Source: Undaria pinnatifida
Lineage: Eukaryota > Sar > Phaeophyceae > Laminariales > Alariaceae
Length of the DNA stretch: 64,000 nucleotides
Assembly: GCA_012845835.1 (NCBI GenBank)
Contig: JABAKD010000022.1
Span: 499,501-563,500 of the forward strand
Direction: 5' to 3'
In this document: positions 37,601-46,600 of the stretch, piece by piece
Layout of the letters: the number at the start of each line of letters is the position of its first letter
How positions within the stretch are numbered: the first letter of the stretch is position 1
Notes under the pieces: model-generated
What the model was told of the DNA's origin: nothing
The model's input: only the letters and a program-made list of their open reading frames with translations
The model's database searches: none
Translations under genes and position numbers: made by a program

Positions 37601-40600
37601 TATTTCGGCCCAAAAAAACGTGCCACCTCTATATGTAGGAGATCTATCGGAAGTGGAAGCAAAAAAATAAAAAAAAGAAGAAAAAAAACGTTCGGGTATG
37701 TACGACACGCGCGCGTGTCGTGACGCCAAACTGTTTGTACTACTGCACACCACTACCGAGAGGGTGCGAGCCATCCCACCCTAGAGGAAGGCGCCACAGG
37801 TTTTTTTGAGCTAGGTGCTTTCCTTTCGTGAGGAGCTAGGTGAAAAGCTCACCCGGAGCATGACCTGCTGGAAAGACGTTCATTCACGCAGTCCGACCAA
37901 TACTTTCCATGCGCCACTCCTAAGGCAAATATGCTTGTACAAGCATCAGACCAACAGGTAGTTCTTTGCCTGAGAAGCTCAACCAGCCAGAAAGATTTGA
38001 CCGAAAACGTTCACCCCCCACTGTGGGATGTATGAATCTTTCGCAGGAGAACGGACTGGGAGAGAGCGGTGGTTTTCGGTGTATTAAACTGCGTCGGTTT
38101 TTGCCGTTACAGTGGGCAGCCGGTAGTACTTGCATGTGCCGACCTAAGATACTGGCACTGTTCAGGGCACCGGCACTAGTCAATTGGGAATAAGGGCACC
38201 GTAGAGAGCTATCATAGAGAGCTCCAGTGGTGCCAAGCGATTCCGACCGACGCTATAGACTATTCAACCGGGACAATTGGGGGAGGCCTTCTGCTGTACA
38301 ACCGATTGTTTTACCACACGCCGTCGGAGGCAAAACGAATCAACAAAAAAAACAAATACCACGTTGCACGCTTTGCTGCTACCTGCTATGATACCGGGTG
38401 TCGACAGATATTGATTGTGATCCTCTACGCATCGCACATCTTCGGGTGCCTGTGGTGGGTAATGAGCCGGTACGACGAGAGAATTTCGTGGTGGGATTCC
38501 GACGGGCTTGACATCGACGACGCGCGGTCGACGTACATCGCCTCGATCTACTGGGCAGCGGCGACCATTACCACGGCAAGTAATTTACTAAGAGTATACT
38601 AATGCTATTACTATTAATAATACGGAGTAGTATTAATAGTGAGGTGTTGTATTGATCTATCGGATAGTCTACCTAGGCCTCCGCCTTCTGAATCGCTAGG
38701 CAGACAGTTTTCGTAGCTACTGCGAGATCGATTCGGAGAGAGAGAGAACAACTCCCGAAATTTCTTTTCTTGTGCCCAATTTGAGGCGAGTCGACGAGAT
38801 CAGACAAGGCCAAACTATTTCGGCGGCGAAAATGAAGGCATGCACAGTAGTGGAGGGGCGCGCGGGGCGCGGGGGGGGGTGCTTACTACTCTGCAGTTAA
38901 CTTTCGCATCGGAAGGAGACGATAGTAAAACGCCAACGTCAAGTGAACAACAGAAAAACACTAGCAACAGCATTGTTTTCGTCACCGTACAGCGTAATAC
39001 TGATACATACATATTTAGAGAGTGGAGTTGAATTTTCATATTTCAAGTTATTACAATGCTGTTAACGGTACAGGTAGACGATGTGGGAGCGAACATGAGA
39101 GGCCTTCTGTCCAACTCGTGATGGATAACTTGTAACACGAAAACGATCGAGTTTCCCCGCCCCACCGCCTCCTCCCCGCCTTCTCCTGGGTTTCCAGGTT
39201 GGCTGTGGCGAATTGGTTCCTACAAATGACCAGGAGCATTTGATCGCGTGATGTGCAAAAAAATTAAAATTGGCAGCTCCCACGGGAGGCGACTCATCTA
39301 ACTTGGGATGGATTTTCATAATTATGGATACACACTGCGCGAGTTCCCCCCTCCCCCCCCTCCTCCCCGCCTACTCCTGGGTTTCCAGGTTGGCTATGGA
39401 GACCTGGTTCCGACGAATGACTTGGAGCGTGCGATAGCGTGCTTGACGATGGTGTGCGGGACTACCATGTTTTCTTATGTCATCGGTAGCGTGTCGACGC
39501 TCGTCATGTAAGTGTGAAGGTTTAGCCTGCTGGTAAGAGACCCATCATACAGCCACAGTGGCCTCAGACTGTGCATTTTGTAAGAGCTAACCCCCATCAG
39601 CACTGAGCTAGCAATCAGCCATGCCGCCACACAAGGGCCACGGATTGTCTCCTTGTAAGAGATACCTATGGTAAACCATAACAACTGGCCAGACGCGTGC
39701 TAGGGGAGAGGTAGCGCTTTTTGGCTGACACGGTTTCTGAATGACATGGCTCCTTAGCCCAAAATCGTCGGGATTTAAACCTCTTTTCCCTAGGATTTCT
39801 TCATCGGGCATATAGCCTTTTTTTTCGTTTGTGCCCCGAAATCAGTTATTGAGAGAGGTGTAGAGTAGTTTATCAAGTCAAGAACCTTGCCTTGTAGGGG
39901 AAAAAAGGTACACCTCCACCCATCTCTACCGCCACATGCACCAACAGTCAGCGCTGACTGCTCGCTTGGTGGTTGTGGTGAATACATATCTAAACACGTA
40001 CTGACCTGCCGGGGGACATACAAACTTGATTACCCAGCCCACGTTTATTCCTTGTCGCATGCTCCCCTCCCCCTCCAGAACGGCGAGATCTTTGGGCCGT
40101 GATGTCTTGAATTGGCGTTGGAATTCCTGCTAAGAGTTTACGTTAGGGTCTCTGCGGCAGAAAGCAAAAAACGAGATGCTCGGTACTTCGTACAATGAGC
40201 AATTTTGCTACGCCGTGCCATACCCCCCCCCTCGAGTGTGGATAGAAATATCGCACGCAGCTCTTCAGGGGAATGGATCCAAGGACAACAGTAGAGCATT
40301 ACTGATGTAAGCATTTTCTTTTTAATTTCACGGCTCAGGCCACTTTTCGCGGATCGGATCGGGTCGGGTCGGGCCAAGCTAACCCGACTTAACTCGTGAT
40401 GCTTGAAAACCTCCTATCCCGAGCCGTGAGATTCGAATACCGCCAGACCAGACCCGACCCGACCCGACCCGTGAGACCCGACCCGACTCGACCCGCCAGG
40501 TACTCGCGGGTCGGGTCACGGCCCGTGGAAATCCTTGATGATAAGGAGGCGTATCCTATATTGACCTGCGTCAGATACTCGCGGGTCGGGTCACGGCCCG

Positions 40601-43600
40601 TGGAAATCCTTGATGATAAGGAAGCGTATCCTATATTGACCTGCCTCGTATACCCTGTATAGGGGGAGCATTCTGTCACGCCCAACGAAGCTGAGCCCCT
40701 CAATATTGACCCAAGCATGGCACATCTAAGATGCGACTGGATTCGAAAAACGACGAGGGCAGAAATCACGGAGAATGAATGCAGTGTCGTCTCTCTGGAA
40801 TGTGTTAGTGTATTCACGTCTTGAAGTTTGTATTAATACGAAGTAGGAATCCTTTTTTATTTTCGCCTCCAAAAACCTGCAACATCAACATATACAGGGT
40901 AAGTTTGTGTGTACGTGGAATATTGGGTGAACACCTGCTTGGTCGTCTAGCGGTCGTCTAAAACGGTCGTCTAACGATCGTCTAACGGTCGTCTAACGGT
41001 GGTGTAACGGTGGTGTAACTAACTTTGACGCGCGCTACGATAGAGGTTCACCACTACCACTTTTCTTCTGAGTTTTTTCCTCAATTTCGGAGCTTAAGAC
41101 CTCTCCCAAGAACTGATTTGGAGAAAAATAAGCTGCTACCCCCCGGATGAAAAATCCCACGGACTAGGTATAAAAACGAAAAAGTCGTTTAGAAAAAATA
41201 ATGGCCTATTATTCATTTATTTTCCGACGAGTTGAGGTTAAGGAGCTCCGTCATTCAGAACATGAACTTTTCTTCACCCCAAAACTGCCACCTACCTCAT
41301 CGTACCACGCCTCCGCTGTGTGGGGGCGAAACCACTACTTAGGCTCCACCTTCGAGGGATAGGAAATGATGGACGTTCGTTTTATCTCCGCTGCTTAACC
41401 TCAGCCTTGACCTTAACCTTAACCTCCCTCAAGGAATCCTACCGGGGGGAATGTGCGGCGAAACTTGGAGGCGATGAACGTCGAAAACTACCTGGAAGAG
41501 CAAAAAGTTGGGGCTCACCTGGGAAGCGTGAGTGAACTCGCTCGTCAATAGCTGCAACCCTGTTTTTGAGGGACAAAACATATGTACTTGGAATTAGAGA
41601 CTAAGTAGGTTTTTGTAGTGGTCAACGGGCTAATGTTTCCAAACATCCCCGCGTGAAACTGCCTTAACCCTCTTTCGAAGAGGTTTGTTAACCCTATTTT
41701 GAAGAAACGGACGTCTTAAACCGCTTTTGAAGTTTTTTTTTAAAGCATTTTCGAAGAAAGGTCTTGAACCTCTTTTGAAGAAATTGCATTAAACCTTTTG
41801 TGAAGAAACGCCTTAAACCTCTTTGGGAGAAAGTCCTAAAAAAATCTCGTTTGATTTTCTGTTTGACACCTCTCTGTTTATCTTATCAGTCCGTGCGGGC
41901 ACATTTGCTGTTTATCATGGGCGCGAGAAGTGCCTGGAACGAGGAACACATATTGTCGCGCCTCCCGCCAAACATCCAGCACACGGTTCTCGAGCACGTC
42001 CATCGTGACGCGATAGAGGTCATACCCATCCTTAAGGGCCGGCCTCTGGGCTTCGTGTGCGCGATCTTGAGGAACCTGCGACCACAGCAATACTCGCAGG
42101 TACGTCGAATAAATCAGTCGAGACACAGACAATCTAGAACCTTAGGGCTAAGGTAAGGAAAAGGACAGAGAGCATCAGACTTTCTGAGATCAGATTTTCT
42201 GCAACACATTGGGCCTGAACGCCACATACTGCATTCTGTTGCAAGGCATAGTTTGGGTAGGCGATCGGTTAACTTTTTGCAAGTGGTAAAATTGACTAAT
42301 GCCCTCTACTTCCTTAACAAATGGCGTCGTCGACCAGACCGGGAATTTTTGGATCGTGGGTTCGAATCCCACCATCCACCAATAATAAACTTTTGCTTCC
42401 TTCCCCACGTCGAACTTAAACAATTTACTCTCCCATGTCTCCCCAGGAAATGGAACTGCATGGATATTGACACGTTCGCCCGTATATCCTACTATCCCGG
42501 CGTTTCAGTGGGGGAGAGTGTTATAAGGCTTAGTTTTTGAGTAGGCAATTGGTTAGCCTTGTGGTCAAATCGGACTAATACCCTCTAGTTCCTCAACATG
42601 CCCTTCTCACCGGGTGCACGATACATAGCCATTGCGTACCCCCCGCTCGCCTATATACCAGGTAGCAAGCCAGAAAAGCGATCATTATAACACCAAGTGA
42701 GCCTACGGCGGACAGTCTCCGTTCTTCGTTGCGAGCGTGCAACCAGACATTAAACAAAGTTTTTCGCCCCATGCTTCCGCGGCAGGGGGAGATAGTGTAC
42801 AAGAATGTCCACATGAGCCAGGGTGTGTATTTCGTAACGAAAGGCACGGCCGTGGCTTCTGTGAAGAACGATGTTCGACGAGAGGATCGTGCGAACAGAG
42901 CGGGGGAAGACAAGGTCGTGGGGGTCGTCTCTTCCGGCAGAGTATTCGGCTACACCAGGTGTGTAAAGCATGCTCTTCTTCGAAGGTTCTCGTGAGCAGA
43001 AACATTGACCAATCTTGCAGCCGCATATTCCAACCTTTTTCCCGTACGATAGTCGCGCTTTCGAGTAAAGCTGTTTGTAGCTGTTCGATTACGCACAGCT
43101 CGAAAATATAGTTTGGTTCAGGGGCGAGCACGTTACGGCTCGACAAGCTCGGGAGCAGCCTATCAAGATTGCACTCCACGGAAACCACGCCTTCTTACTG
43201 GGCAGCTGGTGAATTGTCCCTGCGACATAGTCTTGAAAGGACTCTCGGGTGGTCACTCACGTGCGTTCGTTGCCAGGGACAGAAATACAGCGGCATCTTC
43301 CATTTTAACGGTACGATAACATACTAAACCCAGGTTCGTGCATACCAGGTAGCTTTCCATTTTCTGGGGGGGGTTCCCTGCGTTGTTTTCTGATTTTTGA
43401 GAACGGGTATGATCGGTCGACGTTGAAGCTTATCCTGCACATTGTCATTGTCGGATGGTAGACATATTAACGCAAAGAAAGACCCTTGCTTCGTTCGCTA
43501 TTCTCCAGGTTTCTGGCGTCCTTCCTGGAGGACGACTTAACCGTCAAGGCTTTGTCGCTGCTACACGTGAGTCAGACGCGAATGGGAGCACCAATCCCCA

Positions 43601-46600
43601 ACGTGTGTGTACCGTACAGCGTGTCCGGTAGTAGCACCTTCTTATCCCGAGCGCGCAACAACATTGAGGCACCATTGCTGCACCATTGATACACCATTGA
43701 TGCAACATTGATGCAACATTGATGCAACATTGATGCAACATTGATGCAACATTGATTGATGCTGGCGGCCACCCCGAGGGTCGCAGTCCAACGACACGGG
43801 CAGTGATACACCACCACCGCCTTCGCCTTCGCATTGTCCGTGCCTAATGAGAGCCTGTCCATCTCCCATGGCGTCGTCGGAGCGAAAACAGAACTGACCA
43901 ACGGGGTTGTCGGGTTGCATTAAGCATCGGCAGGGCTGAACAAAAGCAACAGTGCCGGCATTCTAAAGCTCTGGCTAGCGTACCGGCGTCTAGCTTCCGT
44001 TTCGTAGCCCACGTGCCCTAAAGGGGGGCAGGGACTCGAATTGGATGGCTATGCGTTCGGCTACACCCATGGGAGTGCCTTTGCCATGCAGTGCCATGCA
44101 GTGCAGGACACCAAACAAGAATCGAGGTACTAAGAAGGACAGGCACATATATTTATAGGAATGTAAGAGAGCTGAGAGCAGGTGTTCTGAAGCTACATAG
44201 TGTAGCACGCAACCTATCCCTACCAATAGGAGAGGACAGTCTAGGAGTATACCCACGGCAGGAGAGCAGCGGGAATTTATAAGCTTCTCACATGAGGGGT
44301 TCAATATTTCACCCTAACATAACTTCGAAGGCATTAGACATCACTTCGAAGGTATTCGTACCTCCGTATAACACGGAACACGACACACCCTCCTCTCGGA
44401 CGACTTTCCGGGGTGATTTTCTGGGCAACAGCGAGGGTGCAAACACCGAACGATTGCGTCTGCGCGGTGGAAAGATGCCGACTGTATGTTTTCAAAGCCA
44501 CAACCGTCAGTCGTCGCCGCGTGCACGCCACTCACAGGGTTTGGAGAAAACAAGCTTGGACATTCGTCGGAGGGAGCGTGTTACCTTGGGTATCGTACGA
44601 TATTGGTCCAACCAAACACCCGATTCCCAGATGCCAACTACACATAGAGCGCAGACAACCTAATAGGAAAGAGCAGAATTACTGACTTACTGATGGTAGG
44701 AGTTGCAATCTTTTGAACCACAGTGTTTCCGGTAATGTTGATGTTAATGTTGATGTTTCTGGTAATGTTAATGTTAATGTTGATGTTTCTGGTAATGTTA
44801 ATGTTAATGTTGATGTTTCTGGTAATGTTAATGTTAATGTTGATGTTTCTGGTAATGTTAATGTTAATGTTGATGTTTCTGGTAATGTTAATGTTAATGT
44901 TGATGTTTCTGGTAATGTTAATGTTAATGTTGATGTTTCTGGTAATGTTAATGTTAATGTTGATGTTTCTGGTAATGTTAATGCTAATGTTAATGTTAAC
45001 GTTAGTGCTAATGCTAATATTCAAGTTAATGTCAACGTTGATGTTAATGTTGATGTGAATGTGAATGTGAATGTTAATGGTGAAGTTAATGGTAATGGTA
45101 ATGTGAATGTGAATGTGAGTGTGAATGGTAATGTGAATGTGAATGTGAGTGTTAGTGTTAGTGTTAATGTGAATGTTAATACTAATGTTAAAGTTGAAAT
45201 TAAAGCTAAAGTTAATGTTAATGTTAATGTTGATGTTAACGTTAATGTCAATGTTAATGTTATTGTCAATGTCAAAGTTAATGTTAATGTTAATGTTAAT
45301 GCTAACGTTAATGTTAATGTCAATGTTGATGTTAATGTTAATGTTAATGTTAATGTTAATGTTGATGTTAATGTTGAGCCCCTCAGGTGAGGAACTAACG
45401 GTACTACTCCAAAATTAGTATAAATTTTTACGAGCACAGTGGTTGTTTTAGGACTAGCGCAGAGAAGTGTCGGTCGAATTGGCGATGGTCGTTCTCAAAC
45501 CCTGGCTAGCTTTTCGGCGAAGACTTCACGTTTGGCTCAGCCCTAGCCAAGCGCCTCGCCTTAGGACCAGAGGCTCGTATTAGACGACTATTCGCTGACC
45601 AAGTCCAAGGGAGTTGCTCTGTTATTCAGTAAAGGGCACCGGATAAGAAGCAGCGCCATTCCCTAGCTTTGCCTAGGGTCTCTGTCGCGACGTTAGCAAA
45701 TTGAGGGCGTCAGACGAAAAGAGCAGAAAACAGTATACCGTCGGTTTCTACGCCAGTTTATGGTGCACAGTGAAAACTCTCCAACTAAAATCAGCTCAAC
45801 AGAAAGCGAGAAAAACCGACCAACCGTTTAAGGTGCAGTATCATACCGGTGTGGGGAGAGGGTTGGGTATCATACAGGTACAGTTTGGTTGGACAAATGT
45901 CTCGGTGGTGACGTCTGTTCTGACATTGATCGATAACGACGTTGTTCCGGTTCGGTTTTCTCGGTGCAGGTGTACCTGCTGTCAAACAACAGCATTCGGC
46001 ACCTTTTGTATTACCACCCGTTTTTGGCGGAGGAGCTGAGGATATCGCTGGAACAAGCGGTTTTCGAGCAGGCCAGGTAGGCGCCAGTGGAGTCAACGCC
46101 GGCATTTCTTTTTAATCGTCACCCTTAATTTCCATCTTGTCGGCTGGCCGTGGTCACAGGTGCCGTCCCTTCTCCCCCCCACCCCGACGCGCCACTGCTG
46201 TAGTCCTACAAGAAATATGCATTCGTTCCTATCGCGCGGAGAGCTCAGCATTCCCACTGCTCGTCGATTTTCATCGACACTCTTTCCATGGTCACGAGAA
46301 CCATTATCTATTCTTCGCACGTTTTGTCTTGTCTGAATTGTTCGGATGTAGTATACCATCTTCGCTTCTCTATCTTCATCCGTCGGTAATGTTCAGAAAA
46401 CGCTTTATCTGCTTCCTTCCCACTCTTCTCTTGTCAATGCAATGCCGTTCTTCGAGAGTAATTCATCTGCTCCTTCGCACGTTTCCCCTGGTCGGTGTTG
46501 TTCATAAATACTGTGCTCTTACGCTTCACCCCCGCCTGCCGTCTGCAATGGTCGGAGCGTATCACAGGCCTCTCAAAATTTACGTGCGCCTCTACCAGCA

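Larger units (their letters stand above)
43567..45969 (+). other. Intron 21 and its repeats
   Basis: Begins GTGAGTCAG. Holds a 12-bp ATTGATGCAACA array (43689-43757), a TTATATTTATAGGA-type unique stretch, the 650-bp AATGTT array, and a pyrimidine-poor acceptor CGGTGCAG. 43800-44700 and 45380-45960 show nothing recognisable. Confidence 0.55.

Noticed and set aside
42340-42385. Second tRNA 3' half in the TRIM at 42237 (GTGGGTTCGAATCCCAC)
   Set aside because: The B-box and T-stem are perfect but the acceptor length and CCA position do not fit, and no 5' half exists. The equivalent site in the other copy is degraded.
43113-43319. Possible exon reading LVQGRARYGSTSSGAAYQDC
   Set aside because: It can be joined to exon 20, but then the CNBD is broken. 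The alternative exon at 43509 fits phase and fold better.
44638-45437. ORFs of N/V/D, T/L or M/L repeats
   Set aside because: Product of the AATGTT array in an intron; no splice or start context.
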